From NCBI GenBank assembly GCA_035516255.1, contig DATJAL010000046.1, forward strand, positions 1-52,209: a DNA stretch of 52,209 bases. Direction: 5' to 3'. The notes below the pieces were generated by a model, which was not told where the DNA came from, searched no databases, and saw only the letters and a program-made list of their open reading frames with translations. Below, in pieces: positions 15,276 to 23,145 of this stretch. Made by a program: the position numbers and the translations under genes. Position 1 is the first letter of the stretch. The number at the start of each line of letters is the position of its first letter. The stretch comes from Chitinivibrionales bacterium (GTDB lineage Bacteria > Fibrobacterota > Chitinivibrionia > Chitinivibrionales > FEN-1185).

Positions 15276-17429
15276 ATGAAACATCTTGCAGTACAGCTTG
15301 TTGCAGGGATGGGATTGCTGGTTTTTCTTTCACAAACGGCGAGTGCACAATGGAAACAAACCAACGGGCCGCTGGGTGGGCAAATTATAGCACTTGCGGT
15401 GAGCGGTAACAACATCTTTGCCAGCAGTGTCCCGCAGAATAGCCGTAGTAAATCTGCTTATACTTGGCCCGGCAGTGTTTTCCTCTCCACAGATAACGGT
15501 ACAAGCTGGACTACGGTCAATTCCGGTTTCACGAATACCGATATTCAGGCTTTCGCCGTGAGCGGCGGCAATATCTTTGCTGGGACGTGGGGCGGCGGTG
15601 TTTATCTCTCTAAAAATAACGGTACAAGTTGGACACCGGTCGATTCTGGCCTAACAAATAAGTATGTTATTTCTTTTGCTGTGACCACCAACGCAATTTT
15701 TGCCGGAACTATGGGTGGCGGCGTTTTCCTTTCCACTAATAATGGGACAAGCTGGACGGCGGTCAATTCCGGCATCACAAATGATACGATCTCGTCTCTC
15801 GCGGTGATCGGTGGCACTCTCTTTGCCGGAACCACAAGTGGCATTTTCTTATCAACCAATAACGGTACAAGCTGGACCGCTAGTAATTCCGGCCTCACGG
15901 ATAGTAATGTCACCAGTTTTGCCGTCAGCGGCAGCGACATCTTTGCTGGAACTCATAATGGTGTTTTCCTTTCCACCAATAATGGTACAAGTTGGACTGG
16001 TGTCAGTTCCGGCCTCACCGATGGTGACATAAGTTCTCTTGCGGTAAGCGGCAACAATATTCTTGCCGGAGCTCATAATGGCGTTTCAATTTCCAGCAAC
16101 AATGGTACAAGTTGGACCGCAGTCAATTCCGGCCTCACGAATGGCCAAGTTACTTCGCTTGCGGTTATCGGCAACAATATTTTTGCCGGTACAAACGGTA
16201 GTGGCGTCTTCCTTTCCACAAACAATGGAACAAGCTGGACCGCAGTCAATTCCGGCATTGTGTGCAGCATGCTTTCCACTCTTGCGGTGATCGGCGGTAA
16301 TGTTTTCGCTGGCACTTATCAGGGCGGGATTTTCCTTTCCAGCAACAATGGAACTAGTTGGACTGCCGTTGCTCCTAGCCTTTCGAGTACTGAGGTCAAT
16401 TCTTTTGCAGTGAACGGCAGCAATATCTTTGCTGGGACCAGAGATTCCGGCGTATTCCTCTCCACGAACAATGGTGCAAGCTGGTCCGCCGTCAATTCCG
16501 GCCTTGCGAATTTAAGTGTTTACTCTCTTGCAGTGAGTGGTGGCAACCTCTTTGCCGCAACTCTGGGCGGCGGTGTTTTCCTTTCCAGCAATAATGGCAC
16601 AGGTTGGACTGCGGTGAATTCCGGCCTCACAGATGATTCGGTATTGTCTCTCGCAGTTATCGGCGGTAATCTTTTTGCTGGAACCGCAAATGGTGTCTTT
16701 CTGTCCACTAATAATGGTACAAGCTGGACCGCAGTCAATTCCGGCATCACAAATCAAATTGTTTACTCCCTTGCGGTGAGCGGCAGCAATCTCTTTGCCG
16801 GGATAATGGCGGTTAATGGTGGTAGTAGTGCTGGCGGCGGCATCTTCCTTTCTACTGATAGCGGAACAAGCTGGACTGCGGCTGATTCTGGCTTCACTTA
16901 TGAAGGTTATACTCCGTCTGTCCAGTGTTTTACAGTGAGCGGCAGTACTATCTTTGCCGGGACTCAGGGGCTTGGTGTTTACGTTTCCACCAATAATGGT
17001 ACAAGCTGGACAATGATTGATTCCGGACTAGTGACTATGGGTGAGGATATGATCACTGGTCTTGCGGTGAGTGGCAGTAATATTTTTGCCGGGACTGAAG
17101 GCAATGGAGTATGGAGCAGGCCGCTTTCAGAAATTACGGGGGTAATCAATCGTAACATCCATCAGGCGACGTTAAGGCCATATGCCAGTGGATTCAAAGT
17201 CAACGTCAACAACAAAGGTATTGCCCTGCTGTTGCCGGAAACGATGAATAAGGGTACACTATCCGTTGGATTGTATACCATTGCCGGAAAAAGAATATAC
17301 TCAGCCACACATCTGGCTTATGGAGAAATAGTGAATGTCCCGATCACGGGATTATCAACAGGTACATATCTGATGTCAATACGAGGCAGCAATACTGAGC
17401 TGTCTTCACGGTGTGTGGTGACGAAATGA
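15276..17429 (+). CDS. Secreted 13-repeat Asp-box beta-propeller protein with sorting domain
   Basis: A 717-residue protein with a signal peptide (residues 1-24, ending SQTASAQ) and 13 tandem repeats of about 38-50 residues. The typical unit reads SLAVSGNNIFAGT, GGGVFLSTNNGTSWTAVNSG. The STNNGTSW part is an Asp-box (BNR) motif, so the repeats should form beta-propeller blades like sialidase- or sortilin-type folds; no catalytic residues are apparent, and a binding or surface role is more likely. Repeats are also similar at the DNA level. The last 90 residues (LSVGLYTIAGKRIYSATH, GLSTGTYLMSIRG) form a type IX-like sorting module. AAAGGGAGG precedes the ATG. It is enclosed by 71-base direct repeats within the island. 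Confidence 0.85.
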   Translation: MKHLAVQLVAGMGLLVFLSQTASAQWKQTNGPLGGQIIALAVSGNNIFASSVPQNSRSKSAYTWPGSVFLSTDNGTSWTTVNSGFTNTDIQAFAVSGGNIFAGTWGGGVYLSKNNGTSWTPVDSGLTNKYVISFAVTTNAIFAGTMGGGVFLSTNNGTSWTAVNSGITNDTISSLAVIGGTLFAGTTSGIFLSTNNGTSWTASNSGLTDSNVTSFAVSGSDIFAGTHNGVFLSTNNGTSWTGVSSGLTDGDISSLAVSGNNILAGAHNGVSISSNNGTSWTAVNSGLTNGQVTSLAVIGNNIFAGTNGSGVFLSTNNGTSWTAVNSGIVCSMLSTLAVIGGNVFAGTYQGGIFLSSNNGTSWTAVAPSLSSTEVNSFAVNGSNIFAGTRDSGVFLSTNNGASWSAVNSGLANLSVYSLAVSGGNLFAATLGGGVFLSSNNGTGWTAVNSGLTDDSVLSLAVIGGNLFAGTANGVFLSTNNGTSWTAVNSGITNQIVYSLAVSGSNLFAGIMAVNGGSSAGGGIFLSTDSGTSWTAADSGFTYEGYTPSVQCFTVSGSTIFAGTQGLGVYVSTNNGTSWTMIDSGLVTMGEDMITGLAVSGSNIFAGTEGNGVWSRPLSEITGVINRNIHQATLRPYASGFKVNVNNKGIALLLPETMNKGTLSVGLYTIAGKRIYSATHLAYGEIVNVPITGLSTGTYLMSIRGSNTELSSRCVVTK

Positions 17430-17499
17430 ACAGGACGAAGATTTTTAAGGACTCCAGCCCGGTTCTCTGGAAATAGCAGAAAATATGGGAGAAAGAATC

Positions 17500-17571
17500 G
17501 TGGTGACTAAAGTGGTAACTCTTCCCATCGCGTCCATGGCGAATATGGTGCTTCCGCATGCCGATTTGACA
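17500..17571 (+). repeat. Right copy of direct repeat flanking the propeller gene
   Basis: Partner of 14997-15067; begins 70 bases after the propeller stop codon. Together the two copies enclose a 2.4 kb cassette containing only that gene and its promoter. Confidence 0.75.
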
Positions 17572-17600
17572 ACATATTCGCCATATTCAATTTGAAAATA

Positions 17601-17648
17601 GGGCTCATAACCCGAAGGTCGCTCGTTCAAATCGAGCCCCCGCTACCA
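17601..17648 (+). other. 3' half of a tRNA-Met gene (attachment-site relic)
   Basis: GGGCTCATAACCC is an anticodon arm with loop CTCATAA (anticodon CAT). It is followed by the variable loop, a perfect T arm GCTCG-TTCAAAT-CGAGC and CCCCGCTACCA, a tRNA 3' end with encoded CCA. No 5' half precedes it. Such partial tRNA copies mark attachment sites of integrative elements. Confidence 0.8.
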
Positions 17649-17750
17649 ATAAAAACAAGAACGGAGAAAAGTGAGGCTCTCCCGTGGTTAATAAAAAAAA
17701 GTGCTATAAATAGTGCTACAAATACCCCTCGGAAACAACTATTTTTTGAA
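17649..17750 (-). pseudogene. Possible C-terminal scrap of a second tyrosine integrase
   Basis: On the reverse strand a frame reads RGVFVALFIALFFINHGRAS, with spaced GTAGCAC/ATAGCAC bases that match the 3' end of the left integrase (coding FVAPAVALFKPH). Its position right beside the tRNA-Met half is where an integrase 3' end would be. The similarity is short, so this is tentative. Confidence 0.3.
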
Positions 17751-17801
17751 AATCGGGCATCCGATATGCCCAAGAACCTCGAATTTTGCTGAAAAATCAA
17801 C

Positions 17802-17878
17802 GCCCCAGTAGCTCAGTTGGATAGAGCACAGGTTTCCTAAACCTGGGGTCACTGGTTCAACTCCGGTCTGGGGTACCA
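17802..17878 (+). tRNA. tRNA-Arg (anticodon CCT)
   Basis: The 77-base cloverleaf is complete: acceptor GCCCCAG/CTGGGGT (G-U at the first pair), D arm GCTC-AGTTGGATA-GAGC, anticodon arm CAGGT-TTCCTAA-ACCTG, T arm ACTGG-TTCAACT-CCGGT, and encoded CCA. Anticodon CCT reads AGG. It forms the right border of the island, and its 5' half is repeated at 11131. Confidence 0.95.
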
Positions 17879-17924
17879 TAAAGGCGCTAAAATAAGCAGT
17901 ATTTAGCTGTTTTAGCGCCTTTAT
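17878..17924 (+). terminator. Long hairpin directly after tRNA-Arg
   Basis: Arms 17878-17892 (ATAAAGGCGCTAAAA) and 17910-17924 are perfectly complementary over 15 bases around a 17-base loop, starting at the last base of the tRNA. Probably the tRNA terminator. The rest of the gap to 18272 shows nothing further. Confidence 0.7.
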
Positions 17925-18272
17925 CCTTAAAATTTCAACCCGCGAAATAATTAGGTTGTCACGAGTTGACTTTCGGGAAGACCGGGGAATCATGAGAAAA
18001 TCTCCTTGATTCGGATACCACTCTTCCGCAGCATTAGAACGCAAACGTGCGAGCCATTCCCAAGGTTCGGAAAAAAAAGTAGTATATTTAATATAGCACA
18101 TCCCGCGAACACGGGTGAATGGCGTTCCCTAACTATTCAAAACGGAGTAATGATATTTTATCGTAAGAGAAGGTTAAGCCCTGAATTAGAGAAAGAAAAA
18201 TCTATGATATCGTTATCCCTTATAACGCGGTCATGCGTCCTCCGTTTTATATTACACAGCAGGTATCTTTCC

Positions 18273-18830
18273 ATGGACAAAATCTTAACAGCCGCATTTC
18301 TTCTTTTCTTGAGTTCTTCAAGTTATCCGCAAACTTATTCAAAAGGCTTCCCCATCGACTTCTGGGTCGCTAAGGCCAATGCGAGAATAAACATGAAGAA
18401 CCTTGAAAACAAAACCTATCACAAACTTATGCCGGACATTGATTCTACCAATATCAAAGTAGTTTACCAAAAAAACGCCAAGACCCTGCTGTGCTTCGTT
18501 TCGATTTTTCACAACCATGGGCACCGGTACAACGTTCAGGCGTTCTCCGCCAAAGACCTGAAGGCGGAAAACGAAATGTTGCTCCCGGATCTTTTGTGGG
18601 AAGGTGTCTTGAACAATTCCACCAAGACCTATGTCGGACTCAACGAAGTCAGGCAGGTCATCGTTGCCTTTCCAAATGAGAAACAGGAAAAAAGCGCTAA
18701 GGAAAACGTGGTTAAATGGGAGTACTACAGGTATACGCTTTCGTATGACAGTGCCGGGAATAATATCCCTAATATCAAGGGAATACTCATCTGGGGAAAG
18801 CCCGTGATTGTTGATACGGTGTCCCAATAG
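18273..18830 (+). CDS. Secreted protein of unknown function
   Basis: A 185-residue protein starting MDKILTAAFLLFLSSSSYPQ, a signal peptide with likely cleavage near residue 21. The mature part contains KGFPIDFWVAKANARINM and IFHNHGHRYNVQAFSAKDLK and ends with a strand-rich segment. No family is recognised. The open frame runs 89 codons further upstream through unlikely sequence over the tRNA-flanking DNA; the ATG at 18273 with AGGT upstream is preferred. It is the first gene outside the island on the right. Confidence 0.55.
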   Translation: MDKILTAAFLLFLSSSSYPQTYSKGFPIDFWVAKANARINMKNLENKTYHKLMPDIDSTNIKVVYQKNAKTLLCFVSIFHNHGHRYNVQAFSAKDLKAENEMLLPDLLWEGVLNNSTKTYVGLNEVRQVIVAFPNEKQEKSAKENVVKWEYYRYTLSYDSAGNNIPNIKGILIWGKPVIVDTVSQ

Positions 18831-19138
18831 GCAAGGGTTTCCAGGAATCCAAACGAGAAATCTGGTATTTTTATCCCATCCCACGCGAACGTTCCCGCCA
18901 ATGCCCAAACGTTCCTTCTATTATTGAAAATATAGCGGCTCATGAAAATACGCTTTAACCGTAAAACGCTCAAACCGTCATGATGGAGTATGCTGAATGG
19001 GCTGGAAAATAGCCTGATCCCAAGGAAGCGGATTTTGAGAGGTTTATGCAGATGAAGCAGACAGAGAATCTGGTTGAGTGAACCTTTCTGTCTTGATCAG
19101 CGACTAATATTCATGGAGTCACTTTTCAGGAGGTTACA
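18831..19138. other. Intergenic stretch, nothing recognised
   Basis: 308 bases without a supported gene; contains only the ribosome site AGGAGG (19127-19132) of the next gene. Confidence 0.5.
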
Positions 19139-19738
19139 GTGAAGCATCATTTCTTCCTTTACTTTTGCATGATTGCCCTGGTCGCAATGACATCGAAAAC
19201 CGCTTGCGCAAGTTCAATTGACTCAATCGTTATTCAGCCTACTAATCCTACAACCAACGATTCAATTATAATTGAATTCCTAATATATTCAGGACCATGT
19301 ACTTCTTGTGACCTTCATAGGGATACTGTGTGTATGCTTGGAGACACGGCCATATTCTATTACAGTAGAATTGTTGCATGGTGCAATTTAGTTCGCTGTC
19401 CTATAGGATGGGATACGATGCAACCTGTGTTAACAATAGCGGGTCTTCTTAAGATAGGTCCCTTGTCAGCGGGAAAATATGGGGTTTATTTTGGGATGGT
19501 TTTTCCAGTTGATTCGGCGGAGAAAGTTGCCGACTTTACCGTAACAAATCCAGCTAATATCAGCCATCCTATTATTTCCAATAATATGAATTTAAGTGTA
19601 AAGAATAAACCACTTGCAGCTTACAGCATTCGTGGAGAATTACTTAATGAAAGAGCTAGTCGTTTGACTAAAGGCATTTGCATTGTCAAAACAGATGGTG
19701 GCCGCTTTGAAATCAGCAATTTTATAAATTCACGATAG
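19139..19738 (+). CDS. Secreted protein of unknown function
   Basis: A 199-residue protein, GTG start at 19139 with AGGAGG six bases upstream. A signal peptide covers about residues 1-25 (FFLYFCMIALVAMTSKTACA). The mature N-terminal part (SIVIQPTNPTTNDSIIIEFL) looks like an immunoglobulin- or fibronectin-like strand pattern. It contains CTSCDL and several other cysteines, then a short Ser/Asn region and a C-terminal piece (LAAYSIRGELLNERASRLTK, GICIVKTDGGRFEIS) resembling a reduced sorting module. AT-rich compared with the housekeeping genes. Function unknown. Confidence 0.6.
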   Translation: MKHHFFLYFCMIALVAMTSKTACASSIDSIVIQPTNPTTNDSIIIEFLIYSGPCTSCDLHRDTVCMLGDTAIFYYSRIVAWCNLVRCPIGWDTMQPVLTIAGLLKIGPLSAGKYGVYFGMVFPVDSAEKVADFTVTNPANISHPIISNNMNLSVKNKPLAAYSIRGELLNERASRLTKGICIVKTDGGRFEISNFINSR

Positions 19739-20247
19739 GCTGCCTAGTCTTAATTCTCTTGCACATCCAGTCTTCTCTATTGTAAACTATTTACAGCTAA
19801 GATCGTCTTTCTTTGCGGCAAGGTGGCTTAAAAATGAATAAAGGAATTATATTTTGGAATAGAATCGATTCTCTTCGTGTAATGGCTTCTTTTTTTGGAG
19901 CACCTGGAAGAAAACGATGAAATGCTTTACGAAAACGTGTGTTTGGAGCCTATTTTGGATTGGCGATATTTCTGGGTATTTCTGAAATTTGTCCGTATGT
20001 ACCCATTCCAATATCCAGCGATTATGCAGGAACGCATTCACCGTTTCAAATAGGTTTAAAAACTGTCTTAACTATCCAAAAGGGAAATCCGGCACGGCGG
20101 TGAATACCATAGGCGTGTCTTTTTCTTCGCACAAGCGGGTTTTCGTAAGGAAAACGCTTTTTAGCCAGCACACTTGATTTACCGTCCCATTGCCTGTATA
20201 TTTAGGAGTGAGGGGCAGAACGCGGAAGGGCATATCCGGAGGCATTG
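19739..20247. other. Intergenic stretch, nothing recognised
   Basis: About 500 bases with only short frames. No RNA gene or repeat of the window's families seen. AT-rich on the left half. Confidence 0.5.
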
Positions 20248-20511
20248 ATGACTCTCAGATCGGCAATACTCGCGGTGACGATATGCATCGCTGCGGCTTT
20301 TGGCCAGCCCGCAACCACGGCTGCGGCCAAAACTCCTCCTGCGTCCGCCAATACGAACTGGCCTCCCCAGCCGTTTCCAACAGGCATCACCACTATAACC
20401 GTTGATTCTGGATACCAGAAAAAGTCAGGTAAAGACAGCGGCGCGACCAACATTATCGTGAGGAGGGTGACCATTTCGGGGCTTGACAGGTTTCTCGATA
20501 TGTTCCGTTAA
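20248..20511 (+). CDS. Small exported protein of unknown function
   Basis: An 87-residue protein with a signal peptide (MTLRSAILAVTICIAAAFGQ), an Ala/Pro-rich linker (PATTAAAKTPPASANTNWPP) and a C-terminal half with TITVDSGYQKKSG and a basic, hydrophobic tail (NIIVRRVTISGLDRFLDMFR). GGAGG lies seven bases upstream of the ATG. It converges on the rhomboid gene across a nested inverted repeat. No family recognised. Confidence 0.5.
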   Translation: MTLRSAILAVTICIAAAFGQPATTAAAKTPPASANTNWPPQPFPTGITTITVDSGYQKKSGKDSGATNIIVRRVTISGLDRFLDMFR

Positions 20512-20530
20512 AAAAGGGTAAATAAGATTT

Positions 20531-20688
20531 GCCGCCGAGACACAGAGAGCACAGAGAAAAATAAAATGGAGTTGGAAGTTGAAGGTTGAAAGTTGAAAGC
20601 AACGAAAAGCACAAAACACATTTAACTTTTAACTTCAAACTTCCAAGCTTAAACTGTTTGTTATCTCTGTGTTCGTGCCTGGGCGGCC
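20531..20688. repeat. Nested inverted repeat built from two repeat families
   Basis: The outer arms are CACAGAG-type: GCCGCCGAGACACAGAGAGC at the left and CTCTGTGTTCGTGCCTGGGC at the right. The inner arms are GTTGAAAG-type: 20571-20600 and 20624-20646, with heptads GTTGGAAGTTGAAGGTTGAA against AACTTTTAACTTCAAACTTC. The whole 158 bases can fold as one long hairpin between two convergent genes. Confidence 0.65.
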
Positions 20689-20693
20689 ATTCT

Positions 20694-21446
20694 TCACCTA
20701 TACCGCCAGCCTCTCCACCGCAATGCGCGTTTTTCCCTGACCCGGTCCATTCTCCTGAAGAAAAAAATCAGGATCACGCCCGCCAGAAACCCTCCAACGT
20801 GCGCGCCCACCGCGACGCCGCCGCTGCTCCCGCCGAGCGCGGGCAAAAGTCCAACGACCTGCAGAAGGAACCAGTATCCGAGCATGAAATACGCGGGGAC
20901 AATGATGCGCGTGATGAAAAAGCCGAGGAACACGAGCATATGGATGGGCGCGCGCGGGTACAGAATGACATACGCGCCCATGACCCCGCCGATGGCCCCG
21001 GACGCGCCCACCATGGGAACCGCGCTGTGCGGGTCGAGTCCCATCTGCGTAGCGGCCGCTGCGAGACCGCACAGCAGGTAGAAAAAAACAAACCGTATCG
21101 AGCCCATGGAGTCCTCGACGTTGTCGCCGAATATCGCGAGAAACCACATGTTGCCGATGATGTGGAACCAGCCGCCGTGCATGAACATGTGCGTGATCAT
21201 GGTGTACCAGTGGTGCGTGTTCTCAACAACGCAGGCAAGCCCGCCGCCGAGGGGCACTGCAGTGCCGGGCCGAACAAGCCCGAGCAGTTCGCCGGGCACC
21301 AGCCCGTACACGCACAAAGATTTTGCCAGCGTGGGGTTGAAGCCCGCGCCCTGGACAAATATCCATACCGCCACGTTTATCAGGATGATGAGGAACGTGA
21401 CAACGGATTTATGCAGCGTGGGGTTATCGTCGCGGATTGGAAACAT
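20694..21446 (-). CDS. Rhomboid-family intramembrane serine protease
   Basis: A 250-residue membrane protease with six or so membrane segments that cleaves other membrane proteins within the bilayer. Key motifs: MFMHGGWFHIIGNMWFLAIF (loop L1 and TM2), GASGAIGGVMGAY with the catalytic Ser near 148, and GAHVGGFLAGV with the catalytic His near 214. TMs after the Ser show the usual small-residue packing. The start is ATG 21446. It is followed (in its own direction) by a nested inverted repeat and preceded by a family B repeat. Substrate unknown. Confidence 0.92.
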   Translation of the reverse strand: MFPIRDDNPTLHKSVVTFLIILINVAVWIFVQGAGFNPTLAKSLCVYGLVPGELLGLVRPGTAVPLGGGLACVVENTHHWYTMITHMFMHGGWFHIIGNMWFLAIFGDNVEDSMGSIRFVFFYLLCGLAAAATQMGLDPHSAVPMVGASGAIGGVMGAYVILYPRAPIHMLVFLGFFITRIIVPAYFMLGYWFLLQVVGLLPALGGSSGGVAVGAHVGGFLAGVILIFFFRRMDRVREKRALRWRGWRYR

Positions 21447-21493
21447 GGATCAGGATTCCTGGAATAAGATTTGCGAATTTTAAAAATATACAT

Positions 21494-21560
21494 GGCGCCC
21501 CGCCGCTTCGCGCCGGAGGCCGACCCGACCCGAACTTTGTGAGGGGAGGGGAACGCCAGG
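21494..21560 (+). repeat. Dispersed repeat family B, copy B2
   Basis: GC-rich hairpin-prone stretch (GCGCCCCGCCGCTTCGCGCC), then GGAGGCCGACCCG, GAGGGGAGGGGAACGCCAGG and ATTTTTAATTTTT. It lies between the rhomboid and permease genes. Confidence 0.6.
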
Positions 21561-21564
21561 ATTT

Positions 21565-22884
21565 TTAATTTTTAGACAATGCAAAATCTACCGCAAACAG
21601 CACCGCAATGATATACATCGCCGGGTGCACCTCGCGCCATTTTCCGGTGCACGCCTTGATCACCACGTAGGCGATGAATCCGCACCCGATGCCGCGGGAA
21701 ATGCTGAAGGTGAGTGGGATGGTGAGGATGGTGAGGAACGACGGAAACGCCTCGGTGATGTCGTCCCAGATTATTTCGCGGACAATGCCGATCATGAGAA
21801 ACCCGACGATGATGAGGGCCGGTGCGGTAGCGGCGGCGGGCACCGCCGCGATGACCGGCCAGAAAATAATGGAAAGAAAGAAAAGAACGCCGGTGACGAT
21901 CGAGGTGAGGCCGCTTCGGCCGCCCTCCGACACTCCCGACGCGCTTTCGATGTAGCAGGTGACCGAGCTGCAGCCGAACGCGCCGCCCACCATGGCGGCG
22001 AAGCCGTCAACGAGAAGCACGCCGCGCAGGCGCGGCAGTTTTCCTGATTTGTCAAGGAATCCCGCCTTGCCGCCGACGGCGACCACCGTGCCCATGGTGT
22101 CGAAAAAATCGCTCAGGATGAGCGCGAACACCACCGAGACAAGGCCCGCCTTGAATGCCTGCGAGAGAAAAGCGGGTGACAGCGGCGCGAGGAGCGTTGT
22201 GAAATGCGATGCGGCCGGCAGGGCGACAACGGCCTTCGGCAGGCGCGCGACGCCGGTGACGGACGCGGCAGCCGCGGTCACCGCGATGCCGATGAGGATT
22301 GATCCCTTTACATGGCGCGACATGAGCAGCGCGGTGAACAGGAGTCCGAACGACGAGAGGAGCGCGGGCGCTCCGAAACTGCCGAACGTCACCATGGTGG
22401 CGTCGCTTTTCACCACCAGGCCGGCCGACTGCAGCCCGATAAAGGCGATGAACAGGCCGATGCCCACGCCGATGGCGCGCTTCATGTTGAGCGGGATGGC
22501 GTTCATGATCCACTCGCGCACCCGCGTCACCACGAGGATGCAAATGATGGCGCCCTCGAAAAAGACCAGGTCCATGGCGACCTGCCAGGGTAGTTTCATG
22601 GCGATGACTACGCCGTAGGTGATGAACGCGTTGAGCCCCATGCCGGGCGCGAGCGCGAAAGGATAATTGGTGGCCACGCCCATGAGCACCGTGGTGAAGC
22701 CCGCGGCAAGACAGGTGGCGATGATGAGCGCGTCCTTGGGAATGCCGGCGGCCGACAGGATGGCGGGATTGACAAAGATGATATAGGCCATGGTCATGAA
22801 GGTCACGGCGCCCGCGATGATTTCGGTGGGGACGTCGGTGCTGAGTTCCTTGAGCCGGAATATTTTATCGAGGGTGTTTTTCAT
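21565..22884 (-). CDS. AzgA-type purine permease (NCS2/NAT superfamily)
   Basis: A 439-residue membrane transporter with about 13-14 segments. AzgA-like features are MTMAYIIFVNPAILSAAGIP near the N terminus, ALAPGMGLNAFITYGVV in TM3, FFEGAIICILV, ILSDFFDTMGTVVAVG and GCSSVTCYIESASGVSEGGR. Members import adenine, guanine or hypoxanthine with protons; which purine cannot be told here. No purine riboswitch was recognised upstream. It starts at ATG 22884 and is a stand-alone reverse gene back to back with uppS. Confidence 0.9.
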   Translation of the reverse strand: MKNTLDKIFRLKELSTDVPTEIIAGAVTFMTMAYIIFVNPAILSAAGIPKDALIIATCLAAGFTTVLMGVATNYPFALAPGMGLNAFITYGVVIAMKLPWQVAMDLVFFEGAIICILVVTRVREWIMNAIPLNMKRAIGVGIGLFIAFIGLQSAGLVVKSDATMVTFGSFGAPALLSSFGLLFTALLMSRHVKGSILIGIAVTAAAASVTGVARLPKAVVALPAASHFTTLLAPLSPAFLSQAFKAGLVSVVFALILSDFFDTMGTVVAVGGKAGFLDKSGKLPRLRGVLLVDGFAAMVGGAFGCSSVTCYIESASGVSEGGRSGLTSIVTGVLFFLSIIFWPVIAAVPAAATAPALIIVGFLMIGIVREIIWDDITEAFPSFLTILTIPLTFSISRGIGCGFIAYVVIKACTGKWREVHPAMYIIAVLFAVDFALSKN

Positions 22885-23145
22885 GATCCGTCATCCGTAT
22901 TAAGTTGTAATGTTTTTTCACCGGCGCCTTTATTTCCCATTCGCAATCAAGCCCCTTTGGAAACCGCACGAAATCTTCTTTGCCGAACGGATCCAGTTGA
23001 AATATAAATATTTTTTGCCCCGGTATTCCTCGTTTTATCAACGGCATTACGGAGATTTTTGGTTTTTTAAAAAAATCAGGATGTATATTTTGAACGGTAA
23101 AATCCGCCCGGTATTTCTTGAAAAGCAAGTGATCTTGAATTAGAT

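Larger units (their letters stand above)
11131..17801. mobile_element. Decayed genomic island in tRNA-Arg(CCU)
   Basis: A 41-base copy of the 5' half of tRNA-Arg at 11131-11171 and the intact gene at 17802-17878 bound 6.7 kb that carries a broken tyrosine integrase just inside the left end, a transposase relic, a MarR-MFS resistance pair, an Asp-box propeller gene framed by direct repeats, and the 3' half of a tRNA-Met next to what looks like a second integrase tail. Composition is more AT-rich than the flanks in places. The element is inferred to be immobile because the integrase is frameshifted. Confidence 0.7.

Noticed and set aside
17739-18101. Reverse open frame of 120 codons reading VPQTGVEPVTPGLGNLCSIQ
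   Set aside because: This is a well-known false protein created by translating the antisense of a tRNA gene (tRNA-Arg at 17802-17878).
22865-23128. Reverse open frame of 87 codons upstream of the purine permease
   Set aside because: Composition is plausible, but there is no ribosome site, it overlaps the permease start, and no family is recognised.
22885-23145. Purine riboswitch before the AzgA-type permease
   Set aside because: No conserved purine-aptamer core could be made out on the reverse strand upstream of 22884.
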